Under the pieces are notes generated by a model that saw only the letters and a list, made by a program, of their open reading frames with translations, ran no database searches and was not told where the DNA came from. Position numbers and translations under genes: made by a program. A stretch of DNA of 64,000 nucleotides, from positions 28,470,769-28,534,768 of the forward strand of contig OZ022244.1 of NCBI GenBank assembly GCA_963978895.1, read 5' to 3'. The DNA is from Erpobdella octoculata (Eukaryota; Annelida; Clitellata; Hirudinida; Erpobdellidae). This document shows positions 11,563 through 24,400 of the stretch, piece by piece (within the stretch, counting starts at the first letter, position 1; each line of letters begins with the position of its first letter).

Positions 11563-12687
11563 ATATGTTGCATACATTTTAAAGCAGATGAGGTCAATTT
11601 GTTGCTGTTTTTTTTGTCAATGTTAGAGCAGGCTGGATTGCACTGTTATTTCCAGGATATAAACTTCAAGAGACAGTATTATCTACTGTCACTTTGCATG
11701 GGTTTTTTCAATCGAAAAATTTTGCCTTACGTCAAACTGGTGACATTTCTGTTATGTTTGGCATTAATTTCATCTTAAGATTCAATTTACGAACAAATGT
11801 TCCATAACAGCACGGGCAATTCAACTTATATATTTTTACGTTCTATGGCGTTGATGTTTTAACATTGCAACAGCAAATCTAGTGTTTCGAGATAGTTTGT
11901 TTTCTAAATAAATATGCGTATGTATTTGCACAACGACACTGTTATTGTTGTTATCAATCAAGTTCGGAGTGGCTTGCACTCTTTTCGGGGTATTTTCGTC
12001 CCAATTAGTTTGTCATTTGTTTTGTCCAATATTGAACATTAATCTAGAGCTGTTTTCATGACTTGATGCTTTCACTATTATTGCTACCATTAAATTAAAC
12101 TATTTTTTGAAAGCTGTGTTTCAAACTTGAAACAATGAAATTCGTAAGAGTTCTACAGTTTCATTTGATATTGCGATAAGCACACATAAATATGTAATTT
12201 ATAGCTTTGATAAATTAAAAATGCTGTTGAATTTACTGAGACCCTTACATTTCTTTCATGAAATCATTTTTTGTGATGCTACGTAAATTTACAGAAACAA
12301 TAAAACAATATGTATTTTACGACACAACAGACCAAGCTACGTCATCTTTCCCAATAACAATGGCTGATGACACATGTATAATTTTTTATATGTCAAAACT
12401 CATCTTACACATGAAATAAAATAAACAACAGTTCTTGCATACTTTTACTTTAAAAAGAAATCTAATATTAAAATAATTAGAACAAGGATTAACAAAACCA
12501 ATGGAGAGACAATTCAATAAAAACTCGTTCATGTAGAATGTGCTATGTCAGAGTAAACTTCTCAACGCTGTAAAAATACAAACGTCCATGTACTAGAGAT
12601 TATAATGATGTGTTAATATTTACTTACTATATCATTATAATTAAAACATGACAATTTAAAAAAAAAATTGGAATAAGAAAAAAAAAA
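11563..12687. other. Intergenic stretch between the cold-shock gene and EXO1
   Basis: AT-rich DNA with no supported exon. One 75-codon open frame at 11551-11778 is hydrophobic by chance and lacks context. The EXO1 3' UTR must occupy the right-hand part, but I see no clear minus-strand poly(A) signal. Confidence 0.5.
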
Positions 12688-15600
12688 TCAAACCAACTCT
12701 TTCGAATGTGCAAAATTAGACCTGAAGAAATTCGAGAGCGAGGATTGTTTGAGCAGAGACGGAGAGAACGGGTCGTCATCATCGTCGTCATCGGTCGTCT
12801 TCTTCTTCGATCTGCCTCTTTGTTTCGACAGTCCCGATGGTTTGCATCCTGATCGCGTTTCCCAGAGTTGTAACAAATATCGTAATTCGACCGGAAATTT
12901 TATGACATTGAATAACGAAGTATAATTCTAAAAAAAATTAACATAAACTATAAATAACCTTTGGATAGTACTGGAGTTTTATACGAAGCTTTGATGCGAA
13001 CGTTTTTTTCGGGCTTGCCGGATGCGGACCAGCGGACGGGAAGGAGAGGATCTTCGGTATCGTCGTCACTGATCACTACTCCCTCTTCTTCGTAGTAATC
13101 CGCATCTAATGAGAACAAGGATTTTCTCTTTTCAATTTCATTGCTTGGTGGTGGTTCCTTGCTCGACTTAAGCTTAGTCATCAAGCTTGTTGGTCGGGTA
13201 TCAGTACGTTTTTTATAAATGCTGTTAAGAGGCAATGGATCTTCGGTTTCATCAGCCCGTGTTGCACAATCATGAGCAGACGGAGGTTTCCCAGCATCGA
13301 AATTCTTTTCGCAACGATCGGTTACAACATCGTCGATCACGTCAAATGGATTTTCGCTTTCGAAATCACAATCTCCGCCAGTAGAACTCGGCAGGATCAT
13401 GGAATGACGTTTGACGACAGAAAATGAAGAAGAACTTTGAACACGATCATTACCGACCGCTTTCCCATTATTGTTATTATCCTTACAAATCGCAAAAACA
13501 TTACTTCGAACAGATTTGGATTTCGAAGAGTTTTTGGGGACGTCCTCAATGTCAACACCTTCGCTTATATTCAATCCTCCGCTCGAGATGACATCCGACT
13601 TGTCTCCGACCAAACCGTCGAGCTTCATTCGCTTCGGGGTCGAACACAACTTAACATCGTCATCTCTTATTTTTTCAACATCGTTCCTTTCTAGGGATGA
13701 GAAGAGACTTCTTTTAAAATTCACCGGCTTGTCCTTGTGTTCCTTGGTGACAGACGATGATGATGATGATGGAAAGACGTCATTCGAATTCTTGAAACCA
13801 CTATTAAAAACGGATAACCTTGACCTCAGGTCGGAGGCAGATTTTACGGACAAGCTCGGCGTTTCGTCTCGCTGGCCATCTTTAAAGTAAATTGAGTTAC
13901 ACTAAGAAGTTATTTGTCATAATTTAAAAAAATGGAATTTCGTTTAAGTTTTAGAAACCAATCACTACTGATAAAATATATAAAAACAAAAAATAAAAAA
14001 TACCAATGAATCCCGCATCGTGCTCTTCGGGGTCGTCATTTTTAATGCCATTGTCGTCATTTTTTTTATTACTACTGTTCTGCTTCAACTTGATGAAAAA
14101 CTCTGATTCTCTGGCGGGCTTGGGCGAAGCCACGAAAAACCTGTCGAGAACGACAAAAAAATTGAATGCAACTAATCTTAAACCCCATAACGTAAAAAAA
14201 ATAGTTGAAAAGTAAGAGCGTATAATTGGAAAAATTATATGAAGCATAACGCGACCACGTCCATAGCTACACTGGAATTCCCTACGCACGAATGTCCGAA
14301 TGACAACCGAACTCGATAAGTTTAAAAAGGGCCTCAGGACTTACCTGTTGCTGCAAGAGTAATGGCGCCTCACAACACAAGAGTGCGCCCTATAAATTTT
14401 CTACTACTACTACTAGCTAGCGGCCAAACATCAACAACACTGACAAACCTGCTTTTCACCTCTCCAGCCCCTGATCCACCACTGAAAGTGCCGTCCAATG
14501 AAAACTTGGTCTTGTTACCGGGGGTACAAGACGCTGCTTCTTTACCCCCGTTTTTGTCGGCGGACTTGACTGCGAAAATGTTTCTTCTACTCGGAGATAG
14601 CAAGACGTTCGGGGTTTCCGATTTCTTTGGGGTTTTTCCACCCGCGAGTTTAACAGGCGAGGTCGTTGAACTTTCATCGCTGTTCTCTTTATCGGCATTA
14701 ACGGAGCCGTTCAATGTTCTGTTTTTAAAACCGGGCGATTGCAGAAACTTATTAGATTCAACCAGCACATCACTATTGTTGAGATTCATCTCTTTTCCTG
14801 GAGTGAGCTTTCCACCATTCCTGGTTTCCCCCGCAAAGCCGGAGGAATAAATCTGGAGGAGTTGACCTTCAGACGGCAAAGATTCGACTGTTTGTGATAA
14901 TAAAAATTGAATTTTGAAGCAATTAATTTGTTGCTATGAATTTCTTGAAAATCTATAAAACCTATCAACATTCTAAATTCTAATAGAGATAAGATCACAT
15001 TAGTACCAAAATGTCACAACATTCACTCAAACCATCGTATCATCCTACAAAATTATCACGAAATATTTCGGCCATTTTCTAACCGCTTATGAGACCATCT
15101 TTAGGAACATTCGACCTATGGCCGAATCTTGACTTCAGCTGACCATTTATCGAAATGGAAACTTCTTTTCCCTTGGTTGATGGCCTATCTACTGGTATTT
15201 CCTGCTTCTATATTAGCCAATGCAGGAATAAATAAATATATAAATCACCTAATGTATGTAAATATTCAGGCAGATTTAAATTTAAATATTCAAAATAATT
15301 AGTCACCTGATTCAATTTTGCATCTTAAACAGTGTTGTTAAAAATAGAAAGGGAACAGACAGGCTGAGCAAAGCCAGAAAAATCAATAAAATGACCTTTA
15401 AAGGTGATGAACCTTGACCTTGGATAGATTTGTGAGTTCTTCGACTGTATTCTTTAGACCAAATGCTGTTTTTCATCATCAGAGTAATGTCCTGATTGAA
15501 ACTATTAGTCTTCGGCTGGAATGATCAAGTCGTATATAAAACTTAAAATATTCTATTAAGGAGCCATAAAATGAATAGTAACCAGAAAACTGTCCAATCA

Positions 15601-18600
15601 ATCATCAACTTTATCTCACTCAACCTCTACCATCATTATCATCCCCACTTCACCTCTACCATCATTATCATCCCCACTCTAACTTTACCATCATTATCAT
15701 CTCACTCAACCTCTACCATCATTATCATCACCACTCCAATCTCACCTTAAAGTTATCCGGATCAAAGAAAGACATCCTCTCCCCAGTGTTGACGTTTATG
15801 TTGCCAATGGCAATCTGATATGCCTTTTCTTCTGATATCATTCTGAATGACAAGCAATTTTCAGATATAAGTGAAGCAGAAACTCTTTTATACAGCTTTA
15901 ATAATCACATCACCGTTATTGTCGTCATCATTATCAACACTGCCTCGTCATCACAACTACCACCACTGCCTCATCATCACAACCACCACCACCACCACAA
16001 TCAGCACAGCACAATGACCAACATCATTTTTTACAAAGATTATCACATCAACAAAAAACCAAGGTCATAATCGCCATCTTCATTATCATCTCCCGACCAC
16101 TAAAACAAAACGTCAACTCACGGTCCGGCATAATGGAGCTGCGACGGATCGAGTCCGGGAGGGTAGGGATTTAGAGGCACGAGCTTCCGTTGGAGGGGAT
16201 CGTACACGAGCTGATAGAGGAAAGTGTTCTCTGCCTTGAGGAAGTTGTCTGCGTAATCTTCGGGGATGACAAGCGAGGACATTTTCAATATGGCAGGCAT
16301 TTTCTTAATCATCTTTTTTTTAAAATACAGATAGGTTGATTTTTGTTATTGTAATGAACTATAACGTAATAATTGTAATTTGCAAAGCACAAAAGGCTGA
16401 ACTATCCACAGAGAGATGAGAAGATAATTTTATTTTGATTCACCTACTAAATCATGTAACAAAATCAGACATTTTAAACAATCTGCACTAAGCTTTCTCA
16501 ACTTTTATCTTATAAAAACAATTAAAAACAGATTATTCAACACATAAATTAGACGACAATTCATCATCATCACTAAAAAGACTAAACCTACCTGTCTCAT
16601 GTCAGCCTGTCTACTGAGCTTGAAGACCTTCGTGGCCTTGACCAGTCCGATTCCGGGCAGACTCGGCAGGTAATCGCATCCGCTAAGTATGCAGATCTTT
16701 CTGAACTTGTCGAAGGTGAACTGATCGGCCGGCAGGTCGAAGGAGTTGCCGAGTCTGGATTGTTCCAGGAGAAGTCCGTTGCCGTTGACATCCATCTTGA
16801 ACATGATCTGCAGTGAAATAAATACATCTACTCTATGGAAGAAAAAGACCAATAAATAGTTCTTCTGTGTTGCTCATCTTCATTCTATTAAGGAACTCTA
16901 TAACTTTTTTTGGAAAGATGACACATAACTTGTATAAAATGCAGTACGAAGCCAATTACACTGAGGGGGAAGAGAACCATTAACCTTTTTTTTCACTTTA
17001 CCCTTTCACTCTATCGACCAAAAAATTCAGCCTACAAAATACAAATAACAGAGGCAAGAAGATAAGCTACTGAAAACCACATCAGTATACCTTTTCACAG
17101 CCGAACAGGGCCAAATCGGAATCTTCGGTTACGATGACGTCTGCTACTCCGATCTTGTTGAGGTAGGCGAGCTGTGAGTCAGCTTCGTACGGAGCTACGA
17201 TGCAGTCCACGCCTTTCTCTCGACAGGCCTTCGTGGTGAAGATGAATAAATGAAAACATAAAAATGAACGTTGATCGATATTATTTACTAGAGATAGCCC
17301 GTTAAAAATGACGAATTTTTTTTAAATTTAATTATTTATTATTTTTCGATTGCAGCGCCACCTTTTTTTATCTTCAGGGCTGACAGTGTGCAATTGCGAA
17401 ATAACTTTGAATATTTAAATAAATAAAAAAACATTTACATAAAAAAATTTATTTATATATTTATTATTATTATATATAAATTAATTTGCCATAAATATCA
17501 AATCATCACGCAAAAACATCTTACACAGACAAACAAAAATTAACAATATTGAAAATAATTAGCAAATCGTATGGACACCATTAACCAATCATTAAAAAAA
17601 TAATTCAACTGACCAATTAAGTCATTCAAGAAGTAATTCACCCAGCCAATCAAATAATTAAAGAAATAATTCAACCAACCAATCAAATAATTCATATAAA
17701 TAAACACACTATTAAACCAATAATTTTTCTAAAACTTAATTCAATCAACCAACAAATACATCAATCATTGAATAAATCAAATAATTTCTATAAAGAAACT
17801 CAACTAATCAAGCAATTCGTTGAAAAATTTACCCAATCGAATCACTCGATAAAAAAAATCAACCAATCAAGTCATTCAATATAAATAACCACTGTATGAT
17901 AAACATTATAACAAAAACTTCACTGTTAATAAAATAGAAAGCAAAAATACGAAATTAATATAAACAATTTAAATGAAGAAAAAAAACCAACGTTCATAAG
18001 TTCCAGTGCCATCTCGGCACTGATGTCGACGCACTGAGCGAGACAATCCCTCGCTTCACCTCTTTTACCCTCTCTCAACAGCTGAGCTGCCTTCTTCCTG
18101 TTCGCATTCCTGCGCCTGGAATTATCATAAATTATAATAATAAATGATCGATTATCATAAACTATAATAATTAACAATCGATTTTTCAATCGTTTCTAAA
18201 TGATTTCGAATGAAGTAGATTTATTCTTAGATCTCGCAGTAAGAGAAACAGTTTGTCGATAAATTATAAAAAAAAGAGACCTTAATGATATTGTAATGGA
18301 ATTTAATATATTAAACACATTTTCAATCTTTTTACTACAATTATTAAATAATTTTACATGAATTAATAAATACTTTTAGAGTTAAACTGAAAACTCCAAG
18401 AATGGGACTTCAATTCCACCAATCAATGTAACTTTGTCTAAAGCCCATAACGTGGGACAGGGGCTGCTAGGCAACTCGCCCTCCCGGCACTATAAAGCAG
18501 AGATGTTGCGAGTACTTATGGTGTGAATATGAGTACCATGGTATCGAGTACAAGTACGAGTACTTGAAAAACGTACTCGAGTACGAGTATCAAGTACTAC

Positions 18601-20877
18601 ATCTCTGCTTAGTACTGAATGGAAAACGAGTATGAGTACCAGGTTTTCGAGTACGAATACTTAAAAAACGTACCAGAGTTGTATTCGAGTACGAGTATCA
18701 AGTACTACATCTCTGCTATGAAGTCTATAACAAACGATTCATGACTCACTCTTTTCTGGCTTGTTCGACGTCTCTTTTGGATGGCAGGCGACACCCGTCG
18801 AAGACCATGACGGGTTTGATGTCGAAGGAGAGTAGGGCATTCACGTATTTCATGCAGTAGAAAACGTACCTGAGAAATAAATTTTTATCGGTGCTCAAGC
18901 CCGAAACTCTACTCTACCAAGATAAGATAAGTTTAGTCAGTCGGTCGGATCAATCGGGTCGTAAAAACATTTATTGCAAAAACTGAAAAATGTTTGTCTT
19001 ATTATGAATGATTTTTGATTCTATTAAATGAAACATTGTAAAGCGTTCGTGGCACAATAAACTAATAGGGTTGTAACTAGAAGTCGATGAATGTGATACT
19101 CTATGTTTTGACTTATTTTTATCATATATAAAACATGCTTTCGCACAATCATCAGCAATTTTTTGTATCAAGAAGCTTTAGATAGAAACAAAACAGCACA
19201 CCTCCAAGATATTGAATATAATTGACATCTACTACACTGTGGTACAGAGATAGAGTGAGGTAGAGTTAAGTTTGCTATAATAAATTAGCAAGGTGTTATA
19301 TACCGTAAAAATTCACGGATAAAAAATCACATTATCGCTATTTTCCGTGAATGTTCAATAACATTTTTTCGATATTTTCGCTATTTTCCGTGAATGTTCA
19401 CTAACGTTTTTTTCCAATGTTTTCGCTATTATCTGTGAAATTTCACTTGCAGGTTAATGCCGATTTTCGCTATTTTTCACTGCCGATTTATTTTCTCTAT
19501 AGTCTGTGAATTTTCGAAGACGACTCGCCCTCCGGACAGTTTTCCCCCTGGACGATTGGCCCTCTGGACAGTTTTCCCCCTGGACGATTGGCCCCCCTTT
19601 GCGAATCATCAAAGGTACGAAACGTCCTGTTACCAGCTACGCGATTGTATTCAAATAAGAGGATAGAGAATTCCATAAGAAACAACCAGTGAGAAAGGTT
19701 TAGCAAACGAGTGTTCAACTGAAAAAACAAAGAACGCTGTTGAGAGAAATACAAACATTTCAATTAATTTTTTAATTTCACTTTACTGTAAAATAAATGG
19801 AAAAGCAAAAAGTCAATGAAGGAAGGTTTTTGCGAAAAAAAAATTAAAATCGGTCACAAAATGAGCGGAGCGGAAACTAGAAATCGAGCGGGAACGGAAA
19901 AGCGACTGAGAGCGAAAGAGCGAGCAGGAAAGAAAAAGCGACCGGGAGTTGACGTGAGCACATGTGAGTTAGTTTCTTGCTCCAGGAAATTACGTGCCCG
20001 GACCAGGAATCGAACCCGGGTCCTACGACTCTGAAAGCCGGTGTCTATACCACTAGATGAACCCTTGACTTCTTAATATATAATAGGATTCCCATTGTGT
20101 AGCATTTTGCTATGTATGCATGTGCTGTTTATTATTTAGAGCTTTAAAAAATTAACTTTTAAAATCATAAATTATTTAAGTATAATTAATTAATTCATAA
20201 TTAAAATTTAAAAATGTTCACGAAATATAGCAAAACCGTACAGAGCCGTTCCGTGAATTTTCACGGAATATATAATTAATGAATAAATTATAACAAATCA
20301 ATTGAGAGTGTAATGCAGATTCGCTTTAAAAACAGTGTGGAAGAAGTCGCAACTATCGTGAAAACTACATTAAAAATCTGTTTCTACCAATATTGTCCAA
20401 TATTTCACAATAATTAGCATCATCCCAAAGGAGGCGGTAGGGGGAGGAGTTATAGAAAGGCTTTTAACGTGACTACTGCTTGTATTCTGGAAATATTCAG
20501 CAGCAGAAGTAATGTTATGCAGCTGGCTATATATATATATATATAAGACTCTACTAGGAATCGAACCCACGTGTCTACGGCAACACCGCCTCGCCTAAAT
20601 GCAAGCGCTCTTACCAACTGAGCCACCGACCATCCCCAAAAAAGGATGGCTAGAAGTCTCAGTCTTTTTTATATATATACTACTATATAGTCCATAAATA
20701 AATAGTAAGCACTCACTGGTCAGTTTTTTCACCAAGAGCCAGTTTTTCTGCACAAGCAAATGCACCTCTATGAAGCCAGCAGTAGCTGTCGATAGCAACA
20801 GTACAGCCTTTGAATTCTTTTATATTTGCTGGTTTGGTTGCTTTTTTAAGAAATGGAATCAAACCTTGAATGCCCAT
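12688..20877 (-). CDS. EXO1: Exonuclease 1 (RAD2/FEN1 family 5'-3' exonuclease), complete, 969 aa
   Basis: Thirteen exons, in gene order: 20717-20877, 18750-18869, 17992-18115, 17091-17228, 16592-16807, 16122-16312, 15746-15842, 15419-15515, 15084-15191, 14449-14887, 14004-14140, 12959-13879, 12688-12848. They sum to 2910 nt with every junction in phase. The start [12 protein letters not shown] and XPG-N/XPG-I domains follow human EXO1. Metal-binding residues D30, D78, E89, E150, D152, D171, D173 and D226 (within GCDYL) are all present, so the nuclease should be active. The Ser/Asp-rich C-terminal half contains KSRFF (562-566), fitting the MLH1-binding MIP pattern (R/K)S(R/K)(F/Y)F, and a canonical PIP box QSSLSNFF (951-958). 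EXO1 acts in mismatch repair, end resection and meiotic recombination. An acceptor directly before the ATG implies a non-coding 5' exon. At 969 aa it exceeds human EXO1 (846). Confidence 0.96.
15605..15740. repeat. Degenerate minisatellite in an EXO1 intron
   Basis: About four imperfect copies of a 31-37-bp unit built on CTCTACCATCATTATCATC lie just beyond the exon at 15746-15842. A looser CATCATCACAAC/CACCAC region at 15905-16010 lies in the neighbouring intron. Confidence 0.8.
17575..17890. repeat. Loose tandem array of an ACCAATCAA/ATAATTCA motif
   Basis: Repeated, diverged units such as CAACCAATCAAATAATT occur every 35-45 bp through the EXO1 intron between exons 17091-17228 and 17992-18115. 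No coding signal is present. Confidence 0.6.
18495..18718. mobile_element. Fold-back element rich in GAGTACGAGTAC, plus a second half copy
   Basis: The end at 18495-18517 (AAGCAGAGATGT...AGTACTT) is inverted at 18592-18610 with a 4-bp gap. A second copy of the right half ends with the same CAAGTACTACATCTCTGCT at 18700-18718. The interior is built of self-complementary AGTACTCGAGTACG motifs. It lies in EXO1 intron 2, close to the exon at 18750. Confidence 0.65.
19815..20073 (-). mobile_element. tRNA-derived SINE-like element in EXO1 intron 1
   Basis: Read on the minus strand, the head has an A-box-like TAGTGGTATAGACACC and a B box GGGTTCGATTCC in a near-perfect T-arm. The flanking acceptor halves do not pair, so it is not a working tRNA. 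The body is GC-rich (CCCGGTCGC, CCGTTCCCGCTCG) and the tail reads CTCATTTTGTGACCGATTT. The same body and tail occur near 31.2-32.3 kb, which links them as one family. Confidence 0.6.
20549..20645 (-). mobile_element. tRNA-derived SINE head, second type
   Basis: The minus strand reads GGTGGCTCAGTTGGTAAGAG (A box region) and GGGTTCGATTCC (B box) about 50 bp apart. The T-stem is imperfect and no acceptor stem can form, so a SINE or tRNA pseudogene is preferred over a functional tRNA. Confidence 0.6.
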
Positions 20878-21474
20878 CTGAATAGAATAGAATATAGATT
20901 ATAGAAGATATGATAAAAATACCATTTTTAATCGAGCAATAATTAGATTGAGATTGATTGTAGTATATTATATTTTTGAGAACAACAAATATTAAATATT
21001 TCATCCTAATAATTATTATTTGAAGCTCCAGCGCCATCTGAGCTGAACATAACAGTACAGTCATAACAGTTAAGTAAAGTTTATTAGTACTTTATTAATT
21101 AGTATGTAATATAATAGTTTGAGTTTGGAAATTTGAACAGTTGACATTTGGGAATGTACTGAAATTTGGAAAACTAAATTGAAATTAAGCGACGTACCTT
21201 AACGAGCGTATTTAATTCAACACTTCCGACCGCAAAAATTAGATGTCAAATATAATTAATAAAGTAAAGCGGCAAAAGTGACAAAACAATTAAAATTTGC
21301 CGGTAAGGAGTCAACAAAACAAAAGAAACAAGATCAAAATATAATATAAATATTACTTATCATAGACATATCGAATATAATGTCAATAAAATTAAAAAAA
21401 TTGTTCCGTAATTTAAAAAAAAAATAAAATAAGTCCAAATAATTATGGGTTTTTACCTCTCGCCAAAACCAAAC
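20878..21474. promoter_or_regulatory. Shared upstream region of EXO1 (-) and the proteasome beta-2-like gene (+)
   Basis: The two coding starts are 597 bp apart in divergent orientation. EXO1 has an acceptor immediately before its ATG, so its first exon must lie within or beyond this interval. The sequence is AT-rich and no core motif can be named with confidence. Unit B of the duplication lacks this region. Confidence 0.35.
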
Positions 21475-24400
21475 ATGGCTTTTTCAATAGCAGACGAGTT
21501 TGATCGAAGTAAACCTACAGGATTTTCGTTCTTATATACCCGACGGTTATTAATGATTACTTTTACTGTTAAAGTTTTTCTCATAGTTTTGGGTTATAAT
21601 ATCCATTAAAAATGGCTCTGTCGTAGAAGAGCTGCTTGCTTCAAGGAACGAAGCCATCCATAACTTTTCTTGGTAATCTTTCCCACGAACGGCCCGTGTG
21701 GCGGATTAATACATAATTCTCGGCTATAATTAACTATAAACACGATGAAAAGTAACCACTAGTTTATTATTTTTTATTCATTTCATTCATACGATCATCG
21801 TACCTCACCACTCACAACTACGATGTAAATAGTGCTTGGAAGGGTACTACTTATCGTTTTCAAAGTCTCTTAAATTACGATAAATGTTTTTTTTTAAATT
21901 CAATTTGGTATAAAATTTGTTTTTTTATGTTATTGTAACAAAATAATAAAAATACGACTATTTTTTCGGCACGGGCCGTCCGTAGGAAAGATTACCCTTT
22001 TCTTTGCTATTTGATCGATTCAAATTTAAATTTAATTACTATCATTTGTAGAAATGAGCTTTTGAACCAACGTTACAAACATAATTTGCCGAGTCCGACG
22101 AGAACAGGAACAACATCTGTTGGTCTAATATTTTCGGTTTGTCTAATTTTGCCATGATAATTGATCATTTTTAATTTTTAATCAATTAAACAACTAATCA
22201 AAGGATGGTGTCATACTAGGAAGTGACACGCAAAATGTTTGCAATGGCATCAGGGAAAAGAATGCAGAGAAAGTGCATTTTCTATCTAAAAATATCTTGT
22301 AAGTCCTCAATTAGTTCAACAATTTTTGGATACTATTAATATAATTAATGCCGGGATTTTTCAGCTGCTGTAGTTCTGGAACAGCCGCAGATAGTTCATG
22401 GGTTTGTAGATTGATATCATCAGATCTTCGTCTCCTGGAGCTTGAGACAAAAAGGCCCAACAGAGTTGCAACTGCTGTCAAGCTTACCAAGCAACTTTTG
22501 TTTCAGTAACTAGTATTAAACTATCTCAATATGTCGATATGGATTTGACTGCTTTTGAAGTTAATAACATAATTAAATTTCTTGTTTATAAAGTTCTCAT
22601 TAATAAACTATTCAAAAATTGTTTTCTAGGTACCAAGGCAACTTGGACGTTAACCTCATCATAGGAGGTGTTGATGTGATTGGATCTCACTTAGTAACTA
22701 TCTATCCTCATGGTTCTTCTGATAGACTATTTTACTCTGGAATTGGTAATAAATTCAACTGAGTATTAGATTATCTCCTATAATGTATTCTAGTTACTAT
22801 TAAACCTTTAGAAATGCTAGAAAATAATGTATTACCAGACAGATAATTTGTTGTTATTATATTATATTTTAAACTTAAATTTGTTTTGTGATTTATAAAC
22901 TATCATCTAAATGAAAGCAAAATTTATTTATCAGGCTCTGGATCAATGTCATCTGTGTCCGTCTTGGAATTGAAATACAAGATCAATATGACTGTTTAGT
23001 CTGCTTATTTTATTTCAGGCTGAAGAATCTTCTTAATTTAACTTACATGCATGACACATTTATAATGAATAAACAAATAATGTTAATAATATTGTTAGTA
23101 AATAAGATTACAAAAACATCCGTGGACGATTAAAACAACTTTTTAAATAACTAACTTATTTTTTTAATAAAAAAAGTGAATTTTGTCTAGATGGAAGAAG
23201 CCAAAAATCTGCTAGTTGACAGCATATATGCTGGCATCTATAACGACCTAAACAGTGGATCATCAATAGATGCTGTTATCATCACAAAAGATGGACCAAC
23301 ACAGTTTGTCATAGACGTTGAAGCTAAACCCGAAAAGTATGTTACACATTTTTATATTCAATTTCCTAAAAAGAAAATTTCTGAAATAGAAAGCAATGAT
23401 GTAATTTAGTCAGAATGAATTAAGTCATAAAGATTTTAAAATCCAATTGAGTCCAGTTCAAAGCGATGCTTTACAAATATATTGCTATTTACTGTGTTTA
23501 TGTTCGATATAACAGTGTTTTAGTTTTAGACGACTTTGAGATTTTATGTAGCAAAAAAATGTTGCAACAAATTTACATTACAAATTTAGCAACAAATGAC
23601 AATGCTTTTGTCATTTATAACAATTGGTTTCTTTTAACAACTAGTGTCAGTACTAAGGAGGTCGCCATGAATAAAGACATCAACATCATGACTAGTGACA
23701 TTCACAGATACAAGCTGGAAACTATTGATGAGAAGATATTGAGATAACTCTTCATCTCATTCTTTTGAAGATATTCGAAAACAAACAGTTTTAAAAATAT
23801 AACTATTAAAAAAAATTATCGTTCTCGTTTAAAGTTATGGTTTTCGCGTAAGGCCGGGGTTATATTTACTTATACTTACTTGTACCTACGTTAAAAATTG
23901 AAAAATATAAAGTCTGATTAATTTTTATTGACTATTTAGCTACTCAAGAGTTACTACAGACTTTAATTTACGGGTGAGACTAAAGCCGCCTACATGTCCT
24001 CAGTGTTTTTAGATGAACGAATGAGATGCCAAGTTTATACCATTTACCTACTCGTATATTCGTTAGGGTACAGAATAACATATGTCGTAACGTCCCTACG
24101 TCCAAATAGTTAGTGCAGCAGAGGCAGGCGCGGCGCTGGGCGGGGGGGTCCAGGGGTCCGGACCCCCCAGCTCCGACAGGTGTCACCCGTGGGATTTTGG
24201 CAAATCCAAAGACTTTTTTACTGGGGGGGGGGGGTTACTTGAATCTCATTGGGTTAATCACTGTATTTTTAACTGGTTTGAGACTGAGTTTGACTATCTT
24301 CAGTTTGCAGTCTTTCTTTTCTTTCATTACTAAATTATTAAAGATACCAAAAAAATACTGCGGACTAAAAATAGTCCAAAAAATTCCTGGCGCCGCCCCT

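Noticed and set aside
19998..20645. Possible functional tRNA genes on the minus strand (two A-box/B-box pairs)
   Set aside because: Acceptor stems cannot pair and the spacing is irregular in the second. tRNA-derived SINE heads explain both.
23191..23747. Stand-alone small proteins at 23191 (MEEAKNLL...) and 23466 (MLYKYIAIY...)
   Set aside because: The first is exon 7 of the beta-2-like gene read on into its intron. The second is intronic with no family or splice support.
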